Assembly: GCF_028453695.1 (NCBI RefSeq)
Contig: NC_135782.1
Location: 3,348,001-3,412,000, forward strand
Reading direction: 5' to 3'
Source of the DNA: Augochlora pura
Lineage: Eukaryota; Arthropoda; Insecta; Hymenoptera; Halictidae
DNA: 64,000 nt
Each line of letters begins with the position of its first letter. Positions within the stretch are counted from its first letter, which is position 1. The notes under the pieces were generated by a model that did no database searches, was not told the origin of the DNA, and saw only the letters and a list, made by a program, of their open reading frames with translations. Shown in pieces: positions 27,501 to 41,250 of the stretch. Position numbers and translations under genes: made by a program.

Positions 27501-30500
27501 AGAAGATTGACCCACATCGACCGGGCTTAATTCCCGCGGACTCGTACGGGCTCGCGCTTAATTCGACGAGATTAGCCGCGTGTCGAGCTTCGGGAACTCG
27601 CGCGCGCGCCGCGATTTAAATCCGAGAAAACGTTTAGAGTGGCGGGCGGCGTCGTCACGCGGCGGTCGCATGGGGTCCCTCAAGGAGAGAGAGAGAGAGA
27701 GAAGAGAAAAAAAAATTGAAATCGTAACGAGTGGAATAAGCCCGGACGGTAATCGATGAAGGAACGCCCGGACAATTTATCTAGCGGCCGCGCGGGCTAT
27801 TTAGGGGAGCGAGGCCGAAAGCGCGACGAAGAGCCGCCTAATCGACGGATGCTCCGATTCGTGGGAAATAAACCAATTAGCGATCTTGTCTTCGACGCCC
27901 GATAGCTCGTTTCAAAGAGGAAGAGCTCCGTTCTTCAAATCCATGCTCGGACTTTCCTCCACCCAATTTTTCTTAACATTTTTTACATTTTTTTCATTCA
28001 CTTCAATTCGTTATATTTCGGCTTTTCCATTGGCTGGAGATTAATTCCATTGCTTCCCGTTATATAATTTTACGATCAATCTCTCTTGTCCACCGAATCG
28101 ATGGACGACCCCTTAGGGTGTTCTTCGAACAAAACCGAAGACGCAACAGCATTTCCCAGAAACACGAGTTCCGCAGGCTGTTTCGGGGCGACGCCCACCC
28201 GCTTTCATGCCGAGCGGAAAGATTTCCAAAGTTTCTGTTTCACTTTCGAGGCCCAGGCCAAGGCTCTCGTCTAAGATCGGACTTCCCCCGATGAGCGATG
28301 GCCTCCCGTAAAAATTTGCTTTCACATCGGCCGGGGGGAACGCGCGTCGAATTGTCGAACGCTTTTTTCTATCGTGGCGGGGGCCCCCGATGACGTAAAA
28401 CCGCGAAAGAAGTGGAAGCGGACAGTCATTATCGCGGGAATCGTGACGAGCCGATTGCCCGGGGGATCTGTATCTACGGCTCTTGTACCTTGCCCTTTTT
28501 TTCGATTCTTGTTCCCATCCATCTGGAAGCTATTCGTTTCGTCTATATATAGTTTGCGACACGTTCGTTCTTTACGTATATTAGTTGACCGGTCGCGCGA
28601 ATAACGGAACCGCCGGCTTCCGAAAAAATTAATTTCTCTCCATCTGATGATCCTGAAATTATTTAAAATTTATTCATTTAGCAGAAGATAGTTTCTTGAA
28701 CTTTATACTGTACTTTTGTTAATTTTATATCGTACTTTGGCTGGTTTTATTTTAACTTCGAAATGAGGCGTTTCAGAGACGTCTATGTTAGGTTGTAAGA
28801 CGTTTAGACGTAAAATGGACGTTTTTAAGACGTACTGTCTGGGCACACGACTGACGTAGCATTTAACGTGTCAAAATCGATAGAATATTAAAATATCGGT
28901 ATATACGAGGATAAATTAAATAATAAAAAAGAGAAGGTAACAGAATTATGAAATGTAAATAATGATTATTGTAACGGAAGCGTCGCGCGGATGACTCAAG
29001 AAGCGCAATCGCGTACAGAAGTGGACACTTCCAGTTGCTTTTAACAGAACGGTGACGAGTCGATCGTCAGATAATCGGACGGCTATCGTCGGTCACGTCT
29101 GTTTACCGTTTCTGCATCAGACGACGTCTTCGATTAGACGGGCACGGTGTAACGCGTGTGCGCGCGCGATAACATAACCTCCCACCCGTGAACGGGTGGC
29201 GGTTACGTAACGCGCGCGCGAATTTCCGACGGTTTCACAAGGCGCCTAGATCGTTGCGTCGATTAGATAGTTATCTCACATGTGATTTTTCCAGTTCGGG
29301 GAAGCCGCTTTTCGAGCCGTCAACTCATCGACGTTTGCGTCACGGAGAGACGTCGTTTCTTGAACAACGCGACGTCATCGCGACGGAGATCGAGTGGGCA
29401 TAGCGTTCGAATTCTTCGCGTACCTGCGCGGCTTTTCATCCCCTCCCCTTTTCTTTGGAACTGCCAATCATAGAGCGGAGCGATCTACTGTTAACGCTCC
29501 TACGGTGAAACTTGCATAAAACAGTGGTCCGATTACGGGGACTCGATTTTTCTGTTGGGTGCACGCGATGATTTTGTAATGAAAGGTTTGAGGTGTCCAC
29601 GTTTATGGTTGGACGATCTTTTTGTTTAGGAGTTATGATTTTTTAAATGTCGACGAGTGGATAAAAATCGAGAATTTGGTGAAGGAGTACTTTTTACACA
29701 GCTTGAATTTGATTGTATGTTTTTATAAATATTTGATAAGTATAAATAATTAGTACTGATATTAATATATACCTATTGATGTAAATATTGATGTGTATTA
29801 TATATTTTAATATATTAATATACGTAATAGTATTCGTATTAATATAAATATCATCCAATGTAAGCCTGGAAGAACTTGTCTTATTAAATAAAGAAAATAA
29901 ATATCAACCTTGACATTGATATTAATACGAATACATTAACTAATATTAACACCATCACGGACACCAGTAAATATAAATGATTAAATCCAAATCGCCACTA
30001 AATATAAATAATTAAATTCGGAACGCAGAGCGCGCGTTACAGTAGCTACGCGCAGCGAGATCATTTAAAACATTGATGAAGCAGTCGCCCACGCACTTCT
30101 TATCTCCAAAGGGCTAAAGAACAATGGGAAAACAAGGAGGAATTGAACCGGCTGGAACAGAAAGGCGAAGCAATTTCCTTGCTTATATTAAATCGTCCGA
30201 ACTCGCATACTTGAAAGTCAGCCGAAGAACAGCTTTCGACGAACTGGCTTGGAAATTAATGAAAGGATAACTTTGCGAATGCAGCTCGAACCTCGATAGT
30301 TCGACAACGGGAAAAGCGTAAATGCAGTGCTTTGTTACGTAAAAGTGAAAAGAGAGGAACGATGTGTATTGGAAAATAATCGGAGCGATTTCTGTGTAAT
30401 TAATACTATGCAAATAGCGTCGATGCAACAGGCGAGTTCTATGGCGTATGGCAACCGAGTTCTGTCTCTGGCCAACGAGGGTAGAGCTATCTCGTAACGA

Positions 30501-31739
30501 GGTTCCGTCAAAACTGCACGGTTAATAAAAATACGTGGAAATGGGTACGGTTGCGTTCATTATACGGCAACTTTTGAATTTACAACGACGGACATCGTTT
30601 GAAAGTTCGCGTTCCTTGATCCGGGATGCAAATTCTCTTCCACTTAAAAGTTTCGATCGACTTTATAAGGAGATGTAATGCCTCGGCGAACGGGGCGCCA
30701 GACACTTGCATAGTGTGTTGTCGCAGGCGCCACGAGGCAAAACGGAAATCGTCTAATACAGATATGCCGGAACAATTGATGGAAATAACAGCAGAATAAT
30801 TTACAGAAGTTTGAGAAACAAATGAAGTATTCGTCTCGTTTTCATTTCAGGTCTTTGTTCGCGATGGAACGGAATTGAAGCGGTCACTGTCCCCAAACGA
30901 GCGTCCCCATTTAAGCGGAGATTCGCGCAAAATGTTCCAACTTTCACCACTCGTTTGTGCAACCATGTTCTCCGCGTGGTAAATAAGTCAATCGATTCGT
31001 TAACGTTTTATAGCGCGTAATACCAGCGTAGGCGTAATTCCACTGTAAATAAAACATAAAAGGTGTTGACGTAATTTCGATTGCCGAAATATTCGGACGC
31101 CTTTCAAAGAAGAGGAAATATTATATAATTACAAGGAATTTTATATTTTAACTACGGTCGATTTTTAAACAATAAAATATACTCCTTGTGCATTAAGATT
31201 TTTCTATTTATGCTTCGCTCATTTCTGAAGCTTGAAGTTTCAGTTTCCTTTTAAATTATTGTTAACAATTTTATGGACAGTGTTAAAGGCGTCGACGAGA
31301 TATATTCTATAACTAAAATTTTTATTTTTTTGAAAGAAACAGGAATTATGTGAATTGAGGAGAGGGGAGACTCTGGGTGAAATATGTAAGTGGGAAAATA
31401 AATGGTAAATAATTGTTCCATTTTTCCTAGCGATAGGAACACGGTAAAATTGAATGTAAATGTTAATTGGAAAGTATAAATTCTGTGTAAGTCGAGACGT
31501 TAGCGCGCGGAAGGTGGAAAAAGGTGAATTCAGGTGGAGAAATGAACTCGGCTGGCCGAAAGTATTAGGGTCTCGTATTGTCCATATTTCACAATAAAAG
31601 GGAGATGCGACGATGGACTATATATCTTTCTCACCAACTTAGGGAGGACAATGGCTTCTCTGTTCTTGGGGAATTTCAGGAGGATACATATCCGGACCGA
31701 GCAGATTTAATTCTCTAACTGCTAACGTTCTCGTGGCAT

Positions 31740-31985
31740 AATTTATAAAATGCCCTTAGAATTTTATAAAGCATCCTTCGAGATTTTATAAAATGTCCTT
31801 GGAGCTTTTTCAAATATCCTTAGAATTTTCTAAAGTATTTTTTAGAATTTTAGAATTTTCTAAAGCATCCTTTAAAATGCCATTAAAATTCCATTAAAAT
31901 TTTCCCAAGCATCCTTAGAATTTCGCAAACCGCTTCTGAAATTTTGCGAAAGCATTTTTACAATTTTATAAATCCGTCAGAATTT
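31740..31985. repeat. Diverged tandem repeat, about 28-base unit
   Basis: Repeated phrases such as 'attttataaa' plus 'gcatccttagaa' recur with drift, giving about eight poorly conserved copies. Confidence 0.65.
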
Positions 31986-34617
31986 GTATAAATGATTTCA
32001 TTGCGACAGTCTGGAAAAATTTAAAAGAAACGTGACTCGATTCGATTGGCTCGTTAGAAACGGTGCCGCTATTTGGGTCAGTCCGTCGAATGAAACGCGA
32101 TGCTCGCGGTTCACGGTGATCTAGGATCCTTATGCGGCGGATTTCCTAGAAAACTTTAATAAAAGATGTGAAACATCGTTTCGGAACTCGGCACAGGTTC
32201 GAGCAAAGTGTCCGTAGGCGTGCTCTCCGCGAAAGAATTCGAATATGTTGATATCTTCTTAAAATCTAGAGCGCTAAATCAGTCCTGTAAAACGGATAGA
32301 ACGTTTCTACGGTGTTACAGAATGAATTTTTACAAGCGATCCATTAAGCCGAGCCTTATTAGGATCTACGAGACGTAAGAGGGTTAGGGAAGCAATCGCT
32401 GTAATAAATCTTGTCTTATTTAATCTTCTATAGCGTGCAGTATAAGATAATATAGTATGTGTTATAAGAGATTTTACAGTAATGTATTGTATAATATTCT
32501 ACAGCAAATGTATCTATTATACAATATTTGTTAACATATAGTAATCTATTATACAATAGCTATAATAAATGTTATTTTCTCTAATCTTATTCAGCGTATA
32601 ATAACTACGATAATATAGTATATACAATACAATATTTTACATATTTTTACTATACCATATGTTACACAATATTTTACAGTAACACATTGTAACAATACAT
32701 TGCCATTACAATTTCAAACTGCCTTCAATTTATTCGATCAATTATTTCACACGTACGAACAACTTTGAACGTTATTTAAAAAGAATATAAAATCTTCACG
32801 TTTCCATCGAACAATGCATTCTACGGGAATTCCGTGGTTTTTCTAAAACAGGATATTCTGCGTTAAACAAGTGACGCACCTGTCGCTATCAACGTGGGAA
32901 TAATTAAATGCCATGCAGCTTGTTAACGCGTTGTACCAACAGAACAAGGATTTTGTTTCCTAGTACAGCAAACAAGTGTACATATCTCAGCCAACCAGAG
33001 CCAGGTGTTACACAATATTACCTGGACACAAGCGAGTATATTGAATGCATTGAATATCTTTATTGCTCGGGCACACGTGACACGTCCATTTACTCTATGA
33101 CATCAACTCGATGTTTTAGTTCGTCCTAGAACATTTATTGCTAGGCGTACATATTCAGTGTTAGATCATCGCTAAATTATTTCCCTAGAACCAGGTAGCC
33201 TTTTTCCTTCTTCAACAGTTACAGGAACGAATTAATTTTATTTTAATTTATATCTTATGAATTTTCAGATCGTGGGACGTATAATAGAATATAATATAGT
33301 GTATTTAATTGTTTCGAGTATAAGTTAAAATGACTCGAATTTTTTAGACACTTTTAAATGATATGAATATTAATACTTAATAATTAGAATTATTTCCACG
33401 ATAGCTAAGACATAAATAAAAATAGGTAAAAACAGATAAATAGAAGAATGCATTTTCTACGAAATAATCTATGGTTTTCCTATAAACTTTCTCTATAAAA
33501 TAACCTAAATTTAGCGATCCTAAAAATTACACTTTACTCGTTCCTGACTGTGAAGCAAAAGATCGTAATAGGGTCCAGGGATCATCCGGCGATCGGTGAC
33601 AATCGATGACGTTTCGAGTCGGTGGTCGACGATGTGTCCAGCACGTTCCGCGTGAAATTCTATTTCGAACGCGGCCGCTAATGTTTTTCCGCGGCCGCGA
33701 CGGTGCCGGCAAGTCAAACATTGAAGTAGGGCAAGGAGCGATTAGCCGTTGCAAAAACCTGATCGACGTCGACGCGGCTACGTCACCGTTCTATGCTGCC
33801 GGGCCGGGCTGATAATCGGCCGGCTCTTCCAACCGAGATTAGAACTCAATGACTCGTTACTGTTAGCCGTGGTACGTCACGCGCCACGGATCTGCAGCGG
33901 CCACTTCCAACAATCCGTCATCGCGACGGTACAGTTGCTCGCAGGAATATATTCGGCTGCTCGATAATCAAAGACCGAGCGTTTTACAAGAAGAGAGACA
34001 GACGGAGACGGTTTTGCATGCTCTGCGAGTCGATTTTTATAAAATTAAAAATATTAAATAATATTCTATAGCAAATTCTTCCTTTCTGCGATTACTAAAC
34101 TCATAATATTATTTATAGTATTATTATAGTACTATATTAATATTATAATAATATAATAAAATATACAAAAGTAATAATAATGATACTAATATTTTAAATG
34201 ACAGCTACCCAATTTATTCAATAGATGCATAAATGCTAGTCATAAATAAAATACTTTTCGATAATTTATAGCTCAACGAATTGCAATGACTTTTTTATTG
34301 AATTAAGCAAAGACTAACCCTAATCGATGATTTATCAACCGAAGCTTCCGTTCGCGTTAGGGGATGCAAAAACTGGACACATCGTCGAAATTGGAACGAT
34401 TGTGAAACTGGTCAGTCAGACGATCCTATCGCGTTCGCATAAAGGAGTTTCACCATCGACTGTCGATGATACGGGAAAATTAAAATCATCGAGGTTAAGC
34501 TGCCGATGCTTGCGGAACTCGGATCATCGACGGACCCCGATCTCGGATCCGGAGAATCGAAACGCGCGACGATGCGCTGAAACCATTTACTGTTCCGGCG
34601 ATCTGCGACTTCGTTTT

Positions 34618-35050
34618 ATCGTGTCGAACAAGCTCGATTATGCTTGGCATCGTTTCTTATTTTATTTTCTTATATAAACAGTTTCTTCCGGATTTTTAAA
34701 TGTATTTTCCATTAATATTAATATTTGTCCACGATTAGTATACCTAAAAAGTATTTTATATATTCGTTTGATCGTGTCGAAAAAGCTCGATTATGCTTGG
34801 CATCGTTTCTTATTTTATTTTATTATATAAACAGTTTCTTGCGGATTTTTAAATGTATTTTCCATTAATATTAATATTTNTCCACGATTAGTATACCTAA
34901 AAAGTATTTTATATATTCGTTTGCTCGTGTCGAAAAAGCTCGATTATGCTTGGGATCGTTTCTTATTTTATTTTATTATATAAACAGTTTCTTGCGGATT
35001 TTTAAATGTATTTTCCATTAATATTAATATTTGCCCACGATTAGTACACC
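34618..35050. repeat. 153-base tandem repeat, about 2.8 copies
   Basis: The phrase 'gtgtcgaa' followed by 'aagctcgattatgcttgg' starts at 34621, 34774 and 34927, exactly 153 bases apart each time. Copies are nearly identical; the third is cut short near 35050. A single unresolved base (34880) lies in the second copy, suggesting assembly uncertainty over copy number. Confidence 0.9.
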
Positions 35051-37312
35051 GAGTGAACGGGTTTAGCGGGAAAGCGTGCGTGGAACGCGCGTAGACGGTC
35101 CGCGAGACGCGGCAAAAAGCCGACATAATGAGGAACAGCGTGATTATTTTGGCAAGTCCGGCGGGCTGGCAGATCTGCTGAAAATATTTACATTTCCCGC
35201 GCGGATGAAGCGTCCAGCGCGCGAGGGGATGGCGTTCCCGATGAGAATAGGACCGCGCGGGTATCGGCGCGGGTGTATCATCGGAGACGCTACGTGATCG
35301 CCGGCGATCGCGCTCCGGCGGATCAGGGTGTAAGGTCAGTTTCCATGCGGCCGCGGTCTCTTTCCTTCCCGCATTCCGCGGACTCTCCTCCGGTCAGGAA
35401 CTGTGTCCGATGCGACAGTAAAAATAGCCCGAGTCACCGTATTTATAGAACCGAGACGTGGGAGTGTATCTAGAGTGACGGGACCCGGGAGTGGCAGCGG
35501 GGTTATCCTTCCCGGCTGCCACGAAAGTGAGCGAGAACACGGCGACGGAGAGAGGGAACGCCGGCCGAGAGCGCGACGGGATGAGTAATCGTTGGAGATT
35601 TGATAAAATGCGGCCGATAACCTGAATACGATGCTCGATGAAACGATGGGACACCATACGAATCAGCCGCGCGAATGTTGGATGATGGACGGCTATGGGG
35701 TCGAAGGGAGGGGGTGGCTTTGATGAACGTTGATCACCGTGATCGACGATATTTGAATTGTTTTTAATTGTTTGAATATACAGTCGAAATCAAAAATTGT
35801 GCCGCGATATAAATGAGATATACGTAATACTCGATTCTCACTAAGATGCTTCGATTTCTGAAATATCGGTGAGGATATTCTTTCGCGAAAAATCTCAAGT
35901 TTTTTGGCTCCATTGGAATAATTTTATTTTGTGTGATTTATGAATAATATATGACATATTAATTTAAGCATAATAATAATAATATTAATATAAGGATAGT
36001 AATGAAATAAGCATCGTTTTAAGGGTAGCTTAATTCATAATTATAGAAACGATTTTAGCAACACAGAAATGGTGATGGGGGTTTCTTCATCCCTTTCAAT
36101 CTGGTTACTGTATTCTAGTTTCCCTTTTTTCTTCTTTTCTTTTTCCTTTCTCCATTCTTTCTCCCGTCCATATATTTCTCTTTTCTCTTACATCCACCCC
36201 TAACTTCTCCATTTCCGTCGAGAATTCGTCTAACAATATCTTTGTCATATTCTACATATCTTCCTCCGTTTCCTTCCTTACCGACTCTTTTGTCAACCGT
36301 GCCGCCGCTAGGTGTCCTTGCTTTATTCGGATTCAACCCCTTAATAGACGCCGCGTACCTTCCCGTTTCAATCGGTGCAAATTAAATTATTTTAAATAAT
36401 TTTACCTATGTTTGGTGTAGATTTAATTTTGAAAATAGCAGTATTAAATTCAAATGATTGAAAAAATAGGCAGAGAACAGTGGGATAACCGTATACGGTT
36501 CTAAAAATTAAAGGAAGAACGTTCCACCCTCCTGCACCCTTACAGAAAACTTGAAAAAGAATCTGTCCAGCAACCGAGCCGCTGAATATAAATTATTTAT
36601 TATATTATATCAATGCGTGGTGTTCCAATTGAATAAAATATAATTTAGGGAAGATTAGTTAACCTGAAGAAACTATGCAATGCTTTATTATAGTCGAGAG
36701 CAAATAATCTTTTATACTTGGAAATTATTTTATCGATGCAGTCGCACGATTTATTGCTGACTACCAAATCAAAATATATTTAAATACAGAATCTCAAAAA
36801 GAGAATATTAATAATAACAATGATAGAGTAGTTTAGAATAACGACTGCAAATTAATAAGCATCATGCGATATCTTAAACTGAGGGCGGAGCTACCAGGCG
36901 GTTTTAGGTAGCAAAACAGAGTCGTAGAAAATGAAACAACAAAATGTTTTGATAGAAGTCCTTCCTCTATCACTCATCGCCTTGACCCAATGCCTGTTTA
37001 CGGCCAATTAATGCAACGGATCGGGATTCCCAAGAGGATAGGCTACAAGGTAGGGACAATGTTTTGCTACGCGATCTGCGCTGGCACTCGTCGAACGGGT
37101 ACGATGCTGAACGGGTTTTGGACAGACGATACCTTTAATGGATGTTTCGGGAAAGTTATCTAAACCTCGCGACACATTATAATAATACATTATAATGCAC
37201 TTTTTATTATCGTCTCATAGTTTTATTATATAGTTTTCGAATAAAATACCCGATCGTCTATCTTTCACTGTTCCTGTTCATATGCAGGTAGAATTTAACG
37301 AAAGGCACTGGA

Positions 37313-37530
37313 ATGTCTTCTATTTTATATAGTTTATACTTCATATTCTTTATTTATGTATTTTATAGTTCATATTCATTGTTCACGTATTTTAAAATAC
37401 ATACACTTTTTATTTATATATTTGATGCTTTATATTCTTTATTTATATATTTTATGCTTCATATTTCTTATTTATATAATTTGTGCTTCACAATTTTTAT
37501 CTATACATTTTATGCTTCACAATCTACTCT
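37313..37530. repeat. AT-rich diverged tandem repeat
   Basis: Units like 'tttatttatatattttatg' plus 'cttcatat' repeat about seven times. They create a long hydrophobic frame on the plus strand, which I do not accept as a gene. Confidence 0.7.
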
Positions 37531-39445
37531 GAAATATTTATATATTTCAATTCAGTCGCATAAATTAAAAGTCGATCGTCACGGACCTAAGTCTGACGTG
37601 TGTTCATCCGTTCGAAATGTTACTCACGTGGTTCAAAAATTTAGTCATCCGTTCTCCTTTCCGTTGGTTTCCGTCAATAGGCGGGCCTCCTTGCATCATC
37701 TTCGTCGTAAACAATTCGTAGGAACTCCGGGTATCGCTCTTCCTCCACCACCATCACCACCACAGGGCTATTCATCGACGCGTTTCGTACGCGTCGCGTG
37801 CGAATCCAATAATCATTATTGTCACAGACACGCGGCTGTAGATATCGCGTCATAACCGTCATAAATAGCGGAATGTACATCAACAAGATTCGAGGAAACG
37901 GGTAGGAAATCTCGGCGCGATGGCGGAGCCTTAAATTACATTCCATGGACGATGAATGTCCTGGATTCCTATCAAGCGCGCATAACACGATCGCAATATT
38001 GTGCAGCGCGTGGCGAATCGGTTTCTACCTTTTATTAACCTGCTCGACGCCCCATGAATTATCCCGGCGCGAAACGGAACCATTATCGGGACGCCCTGCG
38101 ATTCAACATTCTACGGACAAAAAAAGACAATTTCCGATTTCTTTCTCTTTTAGGATCCACGATGTTTTAAATAGATGTTTCTACGGTGATGTATTCTATA
38201 AAAATGCTGATATCCTGGATTCTGTGCTCCTTTGGTCAGGTATAGTATTTATTCGTTGGCGCTGTATATTCTCTCCAGATTATCCTGCAGCTTGTAAATG
38301 GGAATTGATAATGCGGAGCGGCAGGAGATACGGTGATCCGAAGCGTCGCGACGCGTTTTTATAATTCTTGAGAAACGGCGACTAGAAAAACCATTCAGGA
38401 GAATCAAACGATCGCATCTTTTCCTCTCAAGGTTGCGCACGCTTTTCGCGAACAAAGCCGAGAGACGATTAGAAGACGACGTTGTACTTTCATTGATAAG
38501 ACGGGATAATCTTTTGTTTGGAAACCGAAGGACAGAACTGGGGAGAATTTGCTATAGTTCTGCTCCCGTAGTATCTTCGTTTCCTTCTCAATGGCGACAC
38601 GTTATTTAGATTTGATCTATTGCATTAGGTCTCCTTTCACGCCTCATTAATTAAAACTCGCTTGTCCTTAGCACAGTTAATTATGTAGAATATTTTGCAA
38701 ACTTTTATTACAAAACGATAGTGTTACGAGGGTAGATAAGATTATTTCGACCCTCGCGACGGATATTTACAATTGTTGATGATCTATGACCATCAAGAAA
38801 CCATCCGCGAGGCTTGAATAATTGTATCGACTGTTTTCGAACTGTACGCTTTTGTCCGCGGAACGGAGGGACGATTAGACACGGACTAATGTGCACTGCG
38901 ATTTTCTCAATGGAAGTGAATAATTATTGTTTCTACGATGACGGAAGAATTAGCGGGAAGTTAATATATCTTTTAGTATTTTCTCATATTTTCGTCATGT
39001 CCGACGTATAACGCATATGCCATAATCAAGAACTAATTCATATTACGAATATGACTCCGTGACTTTTAAGTATCAATCATTGCGGCATAACATTGTAAGA
39101 AAAGCCTCAAAAACTTGGCCGGGTGTCTCGCGGCGATGTTAATCACAGTGGCCGGTTGGATGATCATAGCAAAACGAAAAAGTAACGATAAGTAGAAATT
39201 ATTCCGGGTATTGAACGTTCCGGCGATTCTCGCTAATCATTGGTCAAAACACGTTCTCCGGCGACGCATTGTTCCGTGGAGTAGGAAACGTCTAGAATGT
39301 TTTCGAGACCTCGTTCCGGCCGCGACACGGTGTTCTCACCCCCATACAGGTGCAATTGATCGGCCGGAATTCCCGTTGGCCGTGTTCTCTTCGTATGTAT
39401 CGCGTCGGATCGGTAGTAGGGGCAGTCGCATTTACTTACTGACAG

Positions 39446-39557
39446 TATATTTAGGGGCGCCGCTTGCTGGACCGGTCACAGTTGAACAAGAAAGGTGTTA
39501 CAGAATCGAGCCTCACGGTGTCTGTCGTGTACTATCGCGTGCAACCCAGTGTGTCCG
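39446..39557 (+). promoter_or_regulatory. TATA/initiator promoter with a short non-coding first exon
   Basis: TATATTTA (39446-39453) is followed by TCACAGTTG with candidate start A at 39478 or 39480, placing the TATA box at about -32 to -34. The next 80 bases contain no ATG and end at CCG|GTAAGC (donor GT at 39558). This looks like a 5' non-coding exon of a plus-strand gene whose next exon I cannot fix. One possible partner is the acceptor at 58831 in front of the fatty acyl-CoA reductase, which would imply a 19 kb first intron. That link is inference only. Confidence 0.4.
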
Positions 39558-39674
39558 GTAAGCAAAATAACGCAGATCGCCGATTTTCTACGCTTTCGAC
39601 GTTCTTTCACCGGTTTTCGAGTCGCCGATCTACGATTCTTTCATCGTGAATTCGTATATAATTGTAGCTGATTT

Positions 39675-39800
39675 ATTGGTAATAAATGGATACGGGTAAA
39701 TAGATATGGGTAAATAAATATCGATTAATAGATATGGATAAATAAATATCGATTAATAGATATGGATAAATAAATACGAACAAATGGATTTAAATAAATA
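39675..39800. repeat. 28-base tandem repeat
   Basis: Copies of 'agatatggataaataaatat' plus 'cgattaat' run from about 39675 to 39800, with the clearest two copies at 39720-39775. Confidence 0.75.
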
Positions 39801-40269
39801 GATATAATATTACTAAGTATAATATAAATAAATATAATAAATGTCGTAAATATACGATGGACAATCTACCCTGAATTTGCCAGTGAAACATATAAAATAC
39901 ACCCTCGATTTGTCAGTGGAGTTTAGGATATAAGTTAGTGACACAGTGAATCGAAACAATGGAAGCTGATCTACGTTAGAAATTCTAAAAATCGGGTGCA
40001 AATATTTTCGATCTCTAGACCACGGATTTTACATATAACTAACAAAAATAATCAAAGCGAATGCAAGGACAGTTTTGAGAATTTAATAATAATTCTTCGT
40101 TATCTTCGTCTCGGTGAAATTGTTACACATATTATATAATATCCGTGTCGAAGATATATTCTCCCATTGAAAGCCAATTAAAAATTACAAATCGCCGGTT
40201 CGTCTCCGGTGAATAAATTACCATTGCAATCAAAGAATCGAATTGTGCGGAACGCGTCGAGATTTCCGG

Positions 40270-40485
40270 AAAAATATCTTTCGAATTTCTCACGAATTTC
40301 TTTCAATTTTCTTTCGAATTTCTTTCGAATTTTCTTTCGAATTTCTTTCGAATTTTCTTTCGAATTTCTTTCGAATTTCTTTCAATTTTCTTTCGAATTT
40401 CTATCGAATTTTCTTTCGAATTCCTCACGAATTTTCTTTCAATTTTCTTTCGAATTTCTTTCGAATTTCTCTCAATTTTCCCTGA
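40270..40485. repeat. Pyrimidine-rich tandem repeat, 10-11-base unit
   Basis: Some 20 copies of 'tttctttcgaa' with small length changes occur in a row. The plus-strand frames here (NFLSNFFRIS type) only translate the repeat. Confidence 0.85.
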
Positions 40486-40926
40486 AATTTTCGCGGCGAA
40501 AAGCGCAGAGTGAAACAGACATAACCTGACGACCGTCCCCGTCCTGGCAGCCGATAAGAAAGAGATTTAGAAAAGCGCGAACGAGTTTCGCGAAAGCAAC
40601 GCCGAAAGAAACGCGCCTGATGCAAGAGAAAGAGGCTGCTCGAGATATGCGTGTATTGCGTAAGCACGGCGGCGCACACGTCCTTTCCTTCGGACAACGC
40701 GGAACAACTTTCTTCGGCCGGGCACCGAGCACCGCGCGCATGCATGTATGCGGTTTTATTTATTAAACCCAGCGTGACGCACGCCGCGCCTGGTCCAGCG
40801 AATTACTTTTCGGCCGAAATAAAGTGAAATTTCGAGCGGAACCACCGCCGCGACGTAACCCGCCCGCGATCGAACGCGCATAAATTAAAATTCGAATAAA
40901 TTAATCTATTGGTCGATGGAAGCCGC

Positions 40927-41250
40927 GATTTCGTCCACGAATTGACAAACGGATGTTTTTTAATTTCTTTTAATTTCACATTCAAGTTCAAATTAAAATT
41001 GGAAAGAAAATTTTATTAATCGAATGGTTTTCGGTGGCGTGGGAATTTCGGGTGATTGATTCTCGTTTATTTTATTTAAGTAAGGAAGCTTGCTTGATTT
41101 TATCCACAAATTGACAAATGGATGTTTTTTAATTTCTTTTAATTTCACATTCAAGTCCAAATTAAAATTAATATTAAACTCTCGTTGATTAACTGGTTTC
41201 GGCAGAGGTTGAACTTTGGGGGTTGATTCTCGTCTATTTTATTCAAATGA
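40927..41250. repeat. Tandem duplication of about 169 bases
   Basis: The segment starting 'gatttcgtccacgaattgac' at 40927 recurs in diverged form as 'gattttatccacaaattgac' at 41096. A shared core ('ggatgttttttaatttcttt') and a shared end ('gattctcgt') confirm it. Confidence 0.8.

Larger units (their letters stand above)
24554..39445. other. Intergenic DNA, no supported gene
   Basis: The region contains CpG-rich islands at about 24.6-25.1, 27.3-28.6, 29.0-29.5, 33.5-34.0 and 35.06-35.66 kb, separated by AT-rich DNA. A (GA)n tract lies near 27690. Tandem repeats are listed separately. TATA-like strings at 28542-28551 and about 35440 lack a convincing initiator. No family was recognised on either strand. 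Confidence 0.45.

Noticed and set aside
28542..28551. CTATATATAG as a TATA box on either strand
   Set aside because: Palindromic string without an initiator at -30 spacing on either strand and no exon nearby.
35430..35450. TATAAATA on the minus strand as a promoter
   Set aside because: A perfect TATA string, but no initiator at the expected distance and no gene downstream.
37313..37855. Plus-strand 180-codon frame
   Set aside because: The first two thirds translate an AT-rich tandem repeat and the rest has no domain or codon signal.
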